A model generated the notes under the pieces. That model was not told the origin of the DNA, made no database searches, and was given only the letters and a program-made list of their open reading frames with translations. Shown here piece after piece: positions 1 to 9,238 of a stretch of 64,000 nt of DNA. Every line of letters starts with the position of its first letter. Position 1 is the first letter of the stretch. The stretch spans positions 1,550,001 through 1,614,000 of the forward strand of contig NZ_OZ032147.1 in the NCBI RefSeq assembly GCF_964026435.1. The letters are read 5' to 3'. A program made the position numbers and the translations under genes. Source of the DNA: Rickettsia endosymbiont of Gonocerus acuteangulatus (GTDB taxonomy: Bacteria > Pseudomonadota > Alphaproteobacteria > Rickettsiales > Rickettsiaceae).

Positions 1-150
1 GTAGGTTAAACTATAATTCTTTTGGCTAACTATTAAAAATTGACAATAATCTGTCCTATTAATTGGTATTGCTTGCAACTTTATCCTCTTTGACATGTTT
101 AATTATTTTTACAATAATTTATCACTTTTTTACTCATAGCGTAAGTTTTG
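1..150 (-). mobile_element. IS-A (IS701-like), end fragment
   Basis: This is the right end of a 1110-bp element that recurs through the window. It carries the first 32 codons of the transposase on the minus strand (start codon at 94-96), the leader and the terminal repeat ending at 150. The rest lies beyond the window edge. It interrupts the unknown gene that continues at 151. Confidence 0.9.
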
Positions 151-733
151 GTATTTTCTTTATATAGTAGCTCTAAGAATTTTTTAAATTCAACTTCTTT
201 ACCATTAATAAGTGTTAGTTTTTGATCTAATTTTGTAATCTCTTCTTGTTCTATTTTATCTTCGCGATATGGATTCGTTATATTATACTTTGCAAGGAAA
301 TCTTTTGTAGGAGTATTTTCCCATGTTGCAGGATAATTTGTTGAAAGAGAACAAGCAATAGCACCGTCTATATTTTCCTCTTTTGCTTTTAAAATATGCA
401 TAAGTGTAGCTACACCATTGAGGTCTAACTTTGGAAAATCATTTTTAAATTCATCTGTTACATCATTTAGTAATTTACAATGTAATCCTTCACGAAAAAC
501 TTTTGCTACTAATGCGGCTTGATTTGTAGTAAAATTTTCTTGCTCGTAAAAACTATTTATTTCATTAATTAAATCAGTATTAGGAGCAATTCTTGACCAA
601 AAAATTGGGAATATGTTATATTATATTTTGTAAATAATGCTTCAGTTGTAACATCATTCAATTTTGCAGGATAACATCCCTCGGGTAACGCATTAAGAGC
701 TGGAACAACACTTCCATACATATAAATACCTAA

Positions 734-1843
734 CAAAACTTACGCTATGTTTGGTTCTAAATATCGTAAAGATGGAGAACGCAGCTGTTGTTGCATATAG
801 TCATCTAAAAGCCCTAACTTTATTTGGTAAACCGTTTTACCGATTGTATTTGCAGTCCTTTTGAGAAATGCCCAAACTAAAAATGCCCAACTAATATGAT
901 TACGTTGAATACGCTGTTTCCTGCATTGACAACGTTCTATCCCAGTAAGTTGCTTAATTTCTCTGTGCATGCTCTCAATTACCCATCGAAAGCCACACTC
1001 ATCTTGTGCAGCTTTAGAAGATTTTTGAGTTTTGTTATTGGTAACAACATACTCAACTCTGTTGGTAGAAACAGTAAATTTAAACAAATTAACATGCTTA
1101 TTTTTAGCAAAGCCTTTTATATGAATCTCTACTCCATGCCTGATCTCTTCATCTGAAAATGTCAACTCTTTTACAGCTTTATAAGGTTTAGAATCGTGTG
1201 TTTTACTAACGTTTCTATTGGCTTTAATAGGGGCATAATAATATTTCCCCAGAGAGTCAACATGTTGCATAATTTTGTGTGTAGAATACCATGTGTCAAA
1301 AAGTACTGTTTGAAAAGGAATCTTCTTGCTATAAACAGCATTATTTAACATGTTTAATAGGTGTTCTAGTTTTGTTGCTCCATCATGATCAGGTGCAAAA
1401 ATTCGATAATCTATTACCCAAAACTTATTAATATCAGGGTTATAATATACCAGACTCACTACTCCTATACCTTTAGTAACTCTACCTGTAGCTCCACTGT
1501 ACTGCGATCTTGCAATTTCTATTTGCTTCGTATTCCTTTTATTTAAAACCGTATCATCAAATATTGTATATCCATTAGATGAAAAAATAACATCATTCTT
1601 GATGTGTTCCCATAACAAAGAAGGTGTATATTTTTCATTCCTTAAAAATCTATTAATAACATCATGACTACATTTCTTTGCATGTTCAGCGTAGTAGGTT
1701 AAACTATAATTCTTTTGGCTAACTATTAAAAATTGACAATAATCTGTCCTATTAATTGGTATTGCTTGCAACTTTATCCTCTTTGACATGTTTAATTATT
1801 TTTACAATAATTTATCACTTTTTTACTCATAGCGTAAGTTTTG
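734..1843 (-). mobile_element. IS-A (IS701-like), complete copy
   Basis: Complete 1110-bp element with terminal inverted repeats caaaacttacgctatg. It is flanked by a 4-bp duplication, ctaa at 730-733 and 1844-1847. A 4-bp duplication and the transposase layout fit the IS701/IS4-like DDE group. The family name is inferred. Confidence 0.93.
740..1789 (-). CDS. IS-A transposase (DDE, IS701/IS4-like)
   Basis: This 349-residue transposase cuts and pastes IS-A. The likely catalytic residues are the first Asp in FDDTVLNK (about residue 79), the second in LFDTWYST (about 165) and the Glu in WVIESMHREIKQ (about 270). The ORF fills almost all of the element and stops 5 bp from its left end. Copies at 59.0 and 61.9 kb have the same length and near-identical sequence, so this is the intact form. 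Confidence 0.92.
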   Translation of the reverse strand: MSKRIKLQAIPINRTDYCQFLIVSQKNYSLTYYAEHAKKCSHDVINRFLRNEKYTPSLLWEHIKNDVIFSSNGYTIFDDTVLNKRNTKQIEIARSQYSGATGRVTKGIGVVSLVYYNPDINKFWVIDYRIFAPDHDGATKLEHLLNMLNNAVYSKKIPFQTVLFDTWYSTHKIMQHVDSLGKYYYAPIKANRNVSKTHDSKPYKAVKELTFSDEEIRHGVEIHIKGFAKNKHVNLFKFTVSTNRVEYVVTNNKTQKSSKAAQDECGFRWVIESMHREIKQLTGIERCQCRKQRIQRNHISWAFLVWAFLKRTANTIGKTVYQIKLGLLDDYMQQQLRSPSLRYLEPNIA

Positions 1844-2309
1844 CTAACTTGGTTGCAGTATTCATAAATGATACTACGCCACTAAGATTTAATTTTGAAA
1901 AATGGTCTATAAATTCATTTGTTACATTATTTGCATCACTACTGCGTTTTGCTTCTACTAAAGCCTTTAACACTAACTATAGCTTGTTCGCCCTTTTCTT
2001 GATTATCACCACCTGAATTAGATGTGCTTGCTATCCATCTATATTTAATTGGCTCTTGTTCATTAAGAGGATTTAAAGGATGTGGCATCCCAATGTCAAA
2101 AGTTTCTCTATTTTCATGATTAATACCTAAACTACTAAGCATTTCCTTAATATTGTGCACATTATTATCATGATCATTAGAGGTTTTTTTTACTTCTGTT
2201 TCTACTTGCTTTACAACTCTTTGTGTTTCTCTTTTTAATTTTCCTAAGAATCCGCTTTTTTTCCCATAACTTCCTCCGTTAATTTTTATTGTTAATTAGT
2301 TTTTTTATC

Positions 2310-2873
2310 TTACCCAACTAGAGGTACTTCTAGTTCTTCAACTATATCCATCCAACGATTTGTTAAGCTTTCATCACCAAAAGAATTAATATATTCAAAA
2401 GCTGTTTCTTTATCAGTTAAACCCGCTTTTAAATCAGATTTAAGATTTGATAATATCTCTTCTTGCAATGGATTATAAACTTCGGATTTTGTATCGTCTT
2501 TTAATTCGTCTTTATCTGAGGTAATATTTTTAACAGTAGCATCAAGTGCTTTTTTAGTATCTTCATCAAATTTAGCTACCATGCTTTCATATTTAACATC
2601 GTCATTTTTAACTTCTAAAGCACTAACTATTTTATCAAATATATCAATTTTGCTTTTATGTTTAGATGTAGTAGTTGTAACCCAACGCCATTGAAAATTT
2701 TCATACCCTCCAGCATAATGCGGCACTGAAATATGTGCATGCGTCTCATCGTATGGAATGCCTAATTTATCAAGTATGGCTTTATATTTTTGTACTTCAG
2801 GACTTGAGTTAATACGAAAACTTCTAAAATCATTTTCTAAATGTTTGAGTAATCCTTGTAAATCATTTGGCAT
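2310..2873 (-). CDS. Unknown 187-residue accessory protein
   Basis: The protein is soluble, charged and helix-rich, with no signal peptide or membrane segment. The family is not recognised. Residues about 30-70 (LDKLGIPYDETHAH...FQWRWVTTTT) resemble part of the next gene downstream (LSSLGINHENRE...IKYRWIASTS), which suggests a lineage-specific paralogous family. The start ATG has a purine-rich site (aagg) and a good promoter at 2907-2934. It is the first gene of a probable two-gene minus-strand operon whose second gene is broken. Confidence 0.65.
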   Translation of the reverse strand: MPNDLQGLLKHLENDFRSFRINSSPEVQKYKAILDKLGIPYDETHAHISVPHYAGGYENFQWRWVTTTTSKHKSKIDIFDKIVSALEVKNDDVKYESMVAKFDEDTKKALDATVKNITSDKDELKDDTKSEVYNPLQEEILSNLKSDLKAGLTDKETAFEYINSFGDESLTNRWMDIVEELEVPLVG

Positions 2874-2906
2874 AACTTTTCCTTAATTTACTAATTATAT
2901 ATCCGC

Positions 2907-2934
2907 ATCATACCTATATTTTATAATATGTCAA
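2907..2934 (-). promoter_or_regulatory. Sigma70-type promoter for the 2310-2873 gene
   Basis: On the minus strand there is TTGACA (2929-2934), a 16-bp spacer and TATGAT (2907-2912), about 35 bp upstream of the start codon. It lies in the short gap after slt. Confidence 0.55.
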
Positions 2935-2953
2935 AACAAAACATTAACATAAA

Positions 2954-4915
2954 CTAACTTTTTAGTATATCACAAGCGTGTAAATCCTGTTTAAACTTGA
3001 ATGTATTATTTTTATTTAAAATCGTGCAATAAATTTGAATATTCTCAAGAACTCTTTGAACATAATCTCTTGTTTCTCGGTAAGGTATAAGTTCCATCCA
3101 GTCGATGACTTTTCTCATATCCTTGATATTCCTTGGATCACCAAATCTATCTATCCATTTTGCAACATTGTGACTGCCAGCATTATAAGAGGCAATCGAT
3201 AAAATATAAGATCCACGATGATCACCCAGTAATTGTTTAAAATGATGAGTACCAAGTTTAATATTATATGCAGGATTCCTAGTTAAATCTGCTACACTAC
3301 ATTTAAGACTTATAGATTTAGCGGTTTCACAAGCAGTTTTTTCAATAAGTTGCATTAAACCCATAGCATTTGCACTACTTACCGCTTTATGATCAAAAAC
3401 AGATTCTTGCCTAATAATCCCATAAGCTAAATTAGGATCAATAGGAAGCCCTGTTAGATTATAAGGAGTTGGGAAAGCACAATTTGGAATGAAAATATTA
3501 TTTTGAGCAGCAATTTTTGCAACATCAACCATATAGTTAGCATTATTAGTTGATTTAATAATATTTGTGATTACTAAAATTTCAGCAGGGTTTTTAGTCT
3601 CTTTAATAGCAGCTTTAGAATATATAACAGCTAATTTATTTTTATTATATTTAACTAATAATCTTATTGCTTTAATAATATCTTTATTCTTAATAGTTTT
3701 TCTTTCTTCATTGCTAACTATAGGTACAGGAGGCAATACTAAATTAGTTTTATTTAACTCAATATTTGCTACCTGACCATAAAAGGTAAAAGAGTATTTA
3801 GCAGCCTGTTCGTAAAACTGTTTAGCAGTTTGTTTATTACCTTTTGCTTCATAACTTCGTCCTAACCAATAATACCCACGTGCTAAACTAATCGGAGTTT
3901 TAACAATTTTGATAAATTTATTAAAATGTGCTAATGCCTGATCAGGTTTCTTTAAAAAGCTTAACGACAACCATCCAGCCATCCACTCCTGCTCTCTTAT
4001 CGTTTCAGGACAGGTAGCAAAAGGCAATGATGCTATTTTATAGCTATTAGCAAAATCTTTATAATCGATAAACTCACGAGCATAGTAGAGCTGCAAGCGA
4101 CACCATTTAGCAAAATGCTTACGATTATTCTTTGCTTTCTTAAATAAAGTAATAATTTCACCAGTTGGTTTTTGCTTTTTCTTAGAATCTAAATAACGAT
4201 ATAACAGACCAGAAGTATAATATTTTTCAGGGACTTTTCTGAAAAGCTTTTCAGCATTTGGCGATTTATTTATAATAGCAATTTGGGTTCTAAAGGAGTT
4301 GTGATAATTACGATCTACATATTTTAGTGATTGCTCAGCTGATCTAATATCAGACTTCCAAAGATGTTCTTCTATTCGTTCTAAATGATCATTTGTGGTT
4401 AAATATTTCTTCCATCTGCTATAATATGCACTTTCTTCTTCAGGGCTAAAATCTGCATATATCCAAGCATCTTTAATAATAGGTAATAATATTTTTTGAT
4501 CATTAATTAAGCTACTTGCAGCTAACGCATAATATTTATAACCTTTACTAGTAAGAGGCGGATGCTTACTAAACCATTCAAAAATTGTTTTTTTATTTGT
4601 ATTGCTATTTAAGTATCTTTCTGCTTTTTCTTCTAATAGCTTACCTTGAGGCCAATTTGGATTATCGCACAAAAACTTAATTACCTGCTCAAAACTATTA
4701 CTTGGATAATCGCTATCTAAAAATCTTTGCGAAACAACAATTTTTGTTAAAGCTTTGTTATTTAACTCCTTAGCTAACTGCTCTGCCTGTGACCAATTTT
4801 TTTGATCTACATATAAAAAAACTTGCCCAATATTATTGTCAGGCTCAGCAAATACTTTAAAACTTGCTCTTAATGAGAGCAAAATAATAATTGATAATTT
4901 TTTTATTATTTTCAT
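2954..4915 (-). CDS. slt: Soluble lytic murein transglycosylase
   Basis: Slt cleaves peptidoglycan between MurNAc and GlcNAc, forming 1,6-anhydro-muropeptides in the periplasm. The 653-residue product starts with a signal peptide (KKLSIIILLSL..., cleavage likely after VFA near residue 23). A long helical, TPR-like superhelix (about 30-470) follows, then a C-terminal SLT domain (about 490-630). The catalytic Glu is in IRQES (E504). NAMGLMQL, SYNAG and ETRDYVQRV motifs follow as expected. The length fits Slt70. It is a housekeeping envelope gene, intact here, and lies upstream of the accessory pair at 2.9 kb. Confidence 0.93.
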   Translation of the reverse strand: MKIIKKLSIIILLSLRASFKVFAEPDNNIGQVFLYVDQKNWSQAEQLAKELNNKALTKIVVSQRFLDSDYPSNSFEQVIKFLCDNPNWPQGKLLEEKAERYLNSNTNKKTIFEWFSKHPPLTSKGYKYYALAASSLINDQKILLPIIKDAWIYADFSPEEESAYYSRWKKYLTTNDHLERIEEHLWKSDIRSAEQSLKYVDRNYHNSFRTQIAIINKSPNAEKLFRKVPEKYYTSGLLYRYLDSKKKQKPTGEIITLFKKAKNNRKHFAKWCRLQLYYAREFIDYKDFANSYKIASLPFATCPETIREQEWMAGWLSLSFLKKPDQALAHFNKFIKIVKTPISLARGYYWLGRSYEAKGNKQTAKQFYEQAAKYSFTFYGQVANIELNKTNLVLPPVPIVSNEERKTIKNKDIIKAIRLLVKYNKNKLAVIYSKAAIKETKNPAEILVITNIIKSTNNANYMVDVAKIAAQNNIFIPNCAFPTPYNLTGLPIDPNLAYGIIRQESVFDHKAVSSANAMGLMQLIEKTACETAKSISLKCSVADLTRNPAYNIKLGTHHFKQLLGDHRGSYILSIASYNAGSHNVAKWIDRFGDPRNIKDMRKVIDWMELIPYRETRDYVQRVLENIQIYCTILNKNNTFKFKQDLHACDILKS

Positions 4916-4939
4916 ATTTTTTAAATATATTCAGTTTTT

Positions 4940-5172
4940 CCTATCATCCCGTGATTTATTCGACTTTGTTGCGTGGATCGGTTTTTCCGTCATTGCGAGG
5001 AATTTACGAAGTAATTGTACGTACGCAATCCAGCTAAAAAACGCTAATTTATAGCATTTTTTATTATTTTTCCTGGATTACCGCACTCGCTTCGCTTGCT
5101 CGCAATGACGATTTGGTATCCACACAGGGCAAGCCTTAAGCGGGAATGACATTGGAGCCACAAGCAACTAGA
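4940..5172. repeat. Rickettsial palindromic repeats between slt and lpdA
   Basis: The gap holds a palindrome that opens with cgtcattgcgaggaa (from 4991) and closes with tcgcttgctcgcaatgacg (to about 5111). Pieces of the other dispersed unit (tcatcccgtgatttat, gcgtggatcg, gggaatgacat, aactagatgac) flank it. The same pieces recur at 32.4, 42.5 and 51.4 kb. The palindrome could fold in RNA between the two convergent-to-tandem minus-strand genes. Confidence 0.7.
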
Positions 5173-5178
5173 TGACAA

Positions 5179-6558
5179 TTAAATATTTATAGTTCTTTTA
5201 TCCACCCCAAGAGCTGCTTCTCTGATTGCCTCGCTTAAAGTTGGATGGGCGTGGCAAGTTCTTGCTATATCTTCTGCAGCTGCACCAAATTCCATATAAG
5301 CCGTAAGCTCGGCGATTAAAGTTCCTGCATCAGCCCCAATAATATGAGCTCCTAGCACCTTATCTGTTTTACTATCGGCAAGAATCTTCACCATCCCTTC
5401 AGTTCTACCTACTGCCCTTGCTCTACTATTGGCTAAGAATGGGAATTTACCCACTTTGTAGCTAACACCTCTTTCCTTTAATTGCTCTTCAGTTTCACCA
5501 ACACTTGCTACTTCAGGGGAAGTATATATTACGCTTGGGATAAGGTTATAATTTACATGACCAGCCTGCCCTGCCATAATTTCGGCGGCAGCTATTGCCT
5601 CTTCTTCAGCCTTGTGTGCAAGCATAGCACCTTTTACAGCATCACCGACTGCATAAATATTTGGTACAACAGTTTGGAAATGCTCGTTAATCTCGATTCT
5701 ACCTTGTTTATCTGTAGCAATGCCGACGGCTTCAAGACCTAGATTTTGCGTATAGGCTTTTCTGCCTACTGCCATAAGTACTACATCCGAAGTTATTATA
5801 GAGCTTTTACCACCCTCTTCGATTGTAAGGTTAACTTTACCGGATTTTACTTCCGCAGACAGTACTTTAGTCTTTAGCTTAAACTCTATCCCTTGTTTCA
5901 GCTGAAGCTTCATAAATTGGCTAGCGACTTCTTTATCAAGCATTGGTACAATACTATCAGCATATTCTACTATTGTTACTTTAGAACCTAGACGCCTCCA
6001 AACCGAGCCAAGTTCTAAGCCGATATAACCTCCACCCACTACTATTAAATTTTCAGGCACTTTTGAAAGCTTTAAAGCACCGGTCGAGGAAACTATAAAC
6101 TCCTCGTCTATTTTAATATTAGGTATTTCTATTACACTGGAACCGGTAGCAATTAGGATATTTTTAGCTGAAATCTGCTCACCACCTACTTCAATAATAT
6201 TATTAGATATAATTTTAGCTTCACCTTTTATTCTAGTAATTTTGTTCTTAGTAAATAAACCCTCTATACCTTTTGTAAGGTCTGAAACCACTTTATCTTT
6301 ATTAGCGAGCATTTTTTGTAAATCTAGCTTCACTTCCGCATTAATACCAATATTCTCAAAATGCTTTAAAGCTTCTTCATATTTTTCAGAAGAATTAAGC
6401 AGTGCTTTAGAAGGTATACACCCTATATTTAGACATGTACCACCAAGTGTATCATTTTTTTCAATGCACGCTACTTTCATACCAAGTTGTGCGGCTCTTA
6501 TACTACCAGTATAACCAGCAGGACCGCTTCCTATTACTACTAAATCAAATTCTTGCAT
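5179..6558 (-). CDS. lpdA: Dihydrolipoamide dehydrogenase (E3)
   Basis: E3 reoxidises the dihydrolipoyl groups of the pyruvate and 2-oxoglutarate dehydrogenase complexes, with FAD as cofactor and NAD+ as acceptor. The 459-residue protein has the FAD-binding GSGPAG near residue 11 and the redox disulfide in TCLNIGC (C42, C47). A second nucleotide-binding loop, VVGGGYIGLELGS, lies near 175. The C-terminal dimer domain carries the catalytic HAHPTLSE. Length and motifs match the family. It stands alone between palindromic repeats. Rickettsia species can carry more than one E3 gene, so the exact paralogue is not resolved. Confidence 0.95.
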   Translation of the reverse strand: MQEFDLVVIGSGPAGYTGSIRAAQLGMKVACIEKNDTLGGTCLNIGCIPSKALLNSSEKYEEALKHFENIGINAEVKLDLQKMLANKDKVVSDLTKGIEGLFTKNKITRIKGEAKIISNNIIEVGGEQISAKNILIATGSSVIEIPNIKIDEEFIVSSTGALKLSKVPENLIVVGGGYIGLELGSVWRRLGSKVTIVEYADSIVPMLDKEVASQFMKLQLKQGIEFKLKTKVLSAEVKSGKVNLTIEEGGKSSIITSDVVLMAVGRKAYTQNLGLEAVGIATDKQGRIEINEHFQTVVPNIYAVGDAVKGAMLAHKAEEEAIAAAEIMAGQAGHVNYNLIPSVIYTSPEVASVGETEEQLKERGVSYKVGKFPFLANSRARAVGRTEGMVKILADSKTDKVLGAHIIGADAGTLIAELTAYMEFGAAAEDIARTCHAHPTLSEAIREAALGVDKRTINI

Positions 6559-6599
6559 ATATACCTTATAAATATTACCAATAACTGTATGTCATCCCG

Positions 6600-6715
6600 T
6601 GGTTTGTCCTATAGTACCGGACATTTTTAAAAAAATGTTATATTTTTTTTAGGTATAGGTGACCTTCATATGTCATCCCCGCCTATGCGGGGATGACACC
6701 AAATGTTCTAAAAAC
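6600..6715. repeat. Dispersed palindromic repeat pieces upstream of lpdA
   Basis: It contains tatagtaccggacattt followed by an A/T-rich segment and a small hairpin, gtcatccccgcc...ggggatgacac (about 6671-6701). The first segment is almost identical to 35501-35550. The unit tagtaccggaca also occurs at 32.4 and 35.7 kb, so this is a dispersed rickettsial repeat. Confidence 0.6.
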
Positions 6716-6776
6716 ATAACACTTGGCTCACAATAACAAACCCATCTTAAATCCTAAAAATACAGTATTCTAGTTT

Positions 6777-7555
6777 TTATAACAACTTTAATCTTATACT
6801 ATTTTTACTAGGTGAAGCAATAAAACTAATTAAGGTAATGTTATCTTCAAAGCCATTTTTATGATTTTGTAGCAAAGAATACATTTTTTTAGAAATAGCA
6901 TAATTTTGACGCAGAATTAAAGAATTGGACTCGCCTATATTTTTTATTTCTCTCATTAACTCTAATGGATTATCAAATTTCAGCTCTATATTTTCGTAAT
7001 CAACAATTACTTCATTGAAGGCTGCTTGTGATAATAAGATTGGAACGTGATCGAAATTAATAAACGGCAAGATATGAGGAGAATGTTGAGAGCTACTTTC
7101 TATCTCGAGTTCTATTAAAGATTTACGCAAATTTTGAAGGCTGCTACCTCCAATAAAATTACCGACAAAAACACCATCATTTTTTAGGAACTTTCTTATA
7201 TTAAACAAAAAACGCTGTACGTCATTTATGGAGTGTAAGCCTAAGGAATAAACTATTAAATCAAATGAATTTTCTGAAAATTCTAAGTGCTCCTCATCAA
7301 TACATAACTTATTATTATGCTCGAATGAATCAAGCAACGTCTCAGACATATCAGTTGCAGTAATTTTAGCATTCTTATAGATAACTTTTAATAATTTAGT
7401 CAGATAACCACATTTAGCTGATATTTCTAAAATATTAGAAAAATTTTTATCGATCATTTTCAAACGATCAATTAGATCATTTGCTGCCTGCTTTATAAAT
7501 AAGCTGTTATTAATCCCAACTACTGCATTATTGCGGTTATTTTTTATATTTACTC
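6777..7555 (-). pseudogene. Class I SAM methyltransferase (BioC/NDUFAF5-like), start codon apparently lost
   Basis: The first ATG in the open frame is at 7463, giving 228 residues that begin only just before methyltransferase motif I (ILEISAKCGYLTKLL, where family members have a GCG-like loop). The same frame stays open upstream to about 7555, reading IFNRVNIKNNRNNAVVG...FIKQAANDLIDRLK. That is a typical N-terminus for this family, but the place where a start is expected reads ATA. Later motifs include ATDMSE, FDLIVYSLGLHSIND and LKNDGVFVGNF, the pattern of BioC and NDUFAF5-type enzymes. Either a very weak ATA start is used, or the N-terminal helix is lost and the gene is inactive. The substrate cannot be told. 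Confidence 0.65.
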
Positions 7556-7574
7556 TATTGAATATATAACTCTT

Positions 7575-7967
7575 TCAATTTATCTTATATTTTTCTTTTA
7601 TTTTCTTTTCTAAAATTGTTTTATCTTCTACCATCCAATTAATGACATCGTGTGTATCACCATTTATGAGATCCTGAACACACTTTCTCTTTCTTGCAGT
7701 ATGAATATCATCACCCCTAATTCTTTCTACTATTTCAAAATTATCCCTACTACCTTTAATTTGAATCTGATCATCAGGTAATGAAATTTGTAATTTTTTC
7801 TTTTCTGTAGATTGTTTTTTATTTTTTACTAACGAGTCACTGTAATCATAATTTTCAGAAATATTTATCACAATTTTATTTGATATTTCTTCTAATTTCT
7901 TATCTTCTGCTAAAACTTTATAACTATTTAAGCATAATAATATTACCAATATAAATTTTCTAAACAT
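7575..7967 (-). CDS. Small secreted protein, paralogue 1
   Basis: The 130-residue product has a clear signal peptide (MFRKFILVILLCLNSYKVLA, cleavage after LA near residue 20) and a Lys/Glu-rich mature part. Its first 45 residues closely match the gene at 8197-8660, so the two arose by tandem duplication and diverged downstream. There is no recognised domain. With the next two genes it forms a run of small exported proteins beside a VirB1-like transglycosylase. Role unknown; a periplasmic or secreted location is inferred from the signal peptide only. Confidence 0.65.
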   Translation of the reverse strand: MFRKFILVILLCLNSYKVLAEDKKLEEISNKIVINISENYDYSDSLVKNKKQSTEKKKLQISLPDDQIQIKGSRDNFEIVERIRGDDIHTARKRKCVQDLINGDTHDVINWMVEDKTILEKKIKEKYKIN

Positions 7968-8196
7968 AACACCTACCTATTATATATCCATTATATCAAA
8001 CTTATTAAAATAAATTAATAGGCATGAAATGCAAGTATTAATTATTTACCATGTGAAAGTAATACGGTATTATTATAATATCTTTAGTTTATAATTTTTA
8101 CTTTTAATCCTAACTACTATATATTATTATGGTAATTTTTTAGCTTTATTCTGTTAAAGATATAGTTATCTCAATTCATATAATTCGGTTTGCCTA

Positions 8197-8660
8197 TTAA
8201 ATAATTTTTCTATTATTCTGTAAAAAATTTTCTTGATTTCTTATGATATTTGGATTCAGATGTCTTAACTGCATATCTTTTAAAAACTTTTCCTTATTCT
8301 TAATGCTTTGTTTTGGAAGGCTCAACTGCATATCTTCTAAAAGTTTTTTTGCATTCTTATACTTGGATTTTCGCTCAAAATTTCTTTTGACCTTTCAGGA
8401 TCAAATTGAAATAAACTAATTTCTTTATTTGATATTAAATATCCACTACCTTGTTTAAAATATTCTGAATAAATAGGCTTTAATTTCTTCTCTTTTATGT
8501 ACTGTTTTCGCTTTTCTACTAAATCGCTATCACTACAATTATAATTTTCAGAAATATTTATCAAAATTTTAGTTGGTACGCTCTCTGATTTCTTATCTTC
8601 TGCTAAAGTTTTATAACTATTTACACATAATAATGCTACTAATATAAATTTTCTAAACAT
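8197..8660 (-). pseudogene. Small secreted protein, paralogue 2, frameshifted at an A7 run
   Basis: The open frame from 8660 encodes a signal peptide (MFRKFILVALLCVNSYKTLA) and stops at 8337 after 107 residues. A one-base shift at the A7 run near 8341-8347 would extend it to the stop at 8197. The extension holds two copies of a short repeat, KLLEDMQLSLPKQ and KFLKDMQLRHLNP. The frame restoration is convincing because the extension is repetitive in the same style. It is a tandem paralogue of 7575-7967. It may be truncated and functional, or decayed. Confidence 0.55.
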
Positions 8661-8730
8661 AATACCTACCTATTATATTGAGTTTATTAAAATAAATTAA
8701 TAAATACAAAATGCAAGTATTAATGAGTAA

Positions 8731-9234
8731 TTAATTATTATGTGAGGGTAACACGGCATTATTATAATATCTTTGTTTATAATATATTTTATAATTTTCA
8801 CTTCTTATATTATTAAACAACTGTTCTTGTTGTTTTTTAATTTGATAGCTTAAGGAATTAGGCTTAATATTACTAGTTTGAAAATTGTCTTCACAAAATT
8901 TTAAAAAACCTGAAATTAATGTCTCTACTCTCTGAGCATCAGTTTTTCTTTCACTAAATTGCATAGAAAAATTGCTAGGATTATTATGATCTAAATAAAA
9001 TTTTCTATATTCTTCATAAATTCTATTTTCTTTTTTAACCTGTTTTTCTGAAAAAGAAAATTTTCTTTCAAATAATTTATGTATTTCGGTGCAATCACTC
9101 CAGGGCAATTTTATAGTTTCTTGCTCTATTACTATATCTTGAGTAGTTTCTGTAACTTGAATATCGTTAAAATCGGCATTAATTTTTACTGCACTTACTA
9201 ATATTACAAAACATATTATTGATTTAATATTCAT
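8731..9234 (-). CDS. Secreted helical protein of unknown function
   Basis: 167 residues with an N-terminal signal peptide (IICFVILVSAVKINA) and a charged, helix-forming mature region with two Cys (in WSDCTEIH and KFCEDNF) that could pair in the periplasm. It starts 4 bp after the stop of the transglycosylase gene at 9239, so the two are probably one transcript. The family is not recognised. Its link to the transglycosylase suggests an envelope role; that is inference. Confidence 0.6.
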   Translation of the reverse strand: MNIKSIICFVILVSAVKINADFNDIQVTETTQDIVIEQETIKLPWSDCTEIHKLFERKFSFSEKQVKKENRIYEEYRKFYLDHNNPSNFSMQFSERKTDAQRVETLISGFLKFCEDNFQTSNIKPNSLSYQIKKQQEQLFNNIRSENYKIYYKQRYYNNAVLPSHNN

Positions 9235-9238
9235 AAAT

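Larger units (their letters stand above)
151..2267 (-). pseudogene. Unknown repeat-containing gene, broken by two IS-A copies and frameshifts
   Basis: The gene starts at the ATG at 2265-2267, which is preceded by a good GGAGG site. It reads MGKK..., then needs a one-base shift at an A7 run to continue. Another shift lies near 1970. IS-A occupies 734-1843; removing it with one copy of the 4-bp duplication ctaa joins the frame exactly (...NTATKL|GIYMYGS...). A further shift lies near 610, and a second IS-A cuts the gene at 150. The protein holds two tandem repeats of about 65 residues: one begins NVTNEF..FSKLNLSGV and ends TKYNI, the other begins DVTDEF..FPKLDLNGV and ends AKYNI. No known domain is recognised. 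It follows the 2310-2873 gene by 42 bp and shares with it a pattern of LGI.....H....YRW residues, so the two look like relatives in one operon. Confidence 0.7.

Noticed and set aside
896-1156. An 86-codon plus-strand ORF opposite every IS-A copy (also at 10487, 23592, 59151, 62057)
   Set aside because: It recurs only because it is antisense to the conserved IS-A transposase. It has no ribosome site and no protein-like features.
4940-5172. Repeat clusters as a CRISPR array
   Set aside because: The repeats are palindromic, dispersed and not regularly spaced; no cas genes are present. No CRISPR was seen anywhere in the window.
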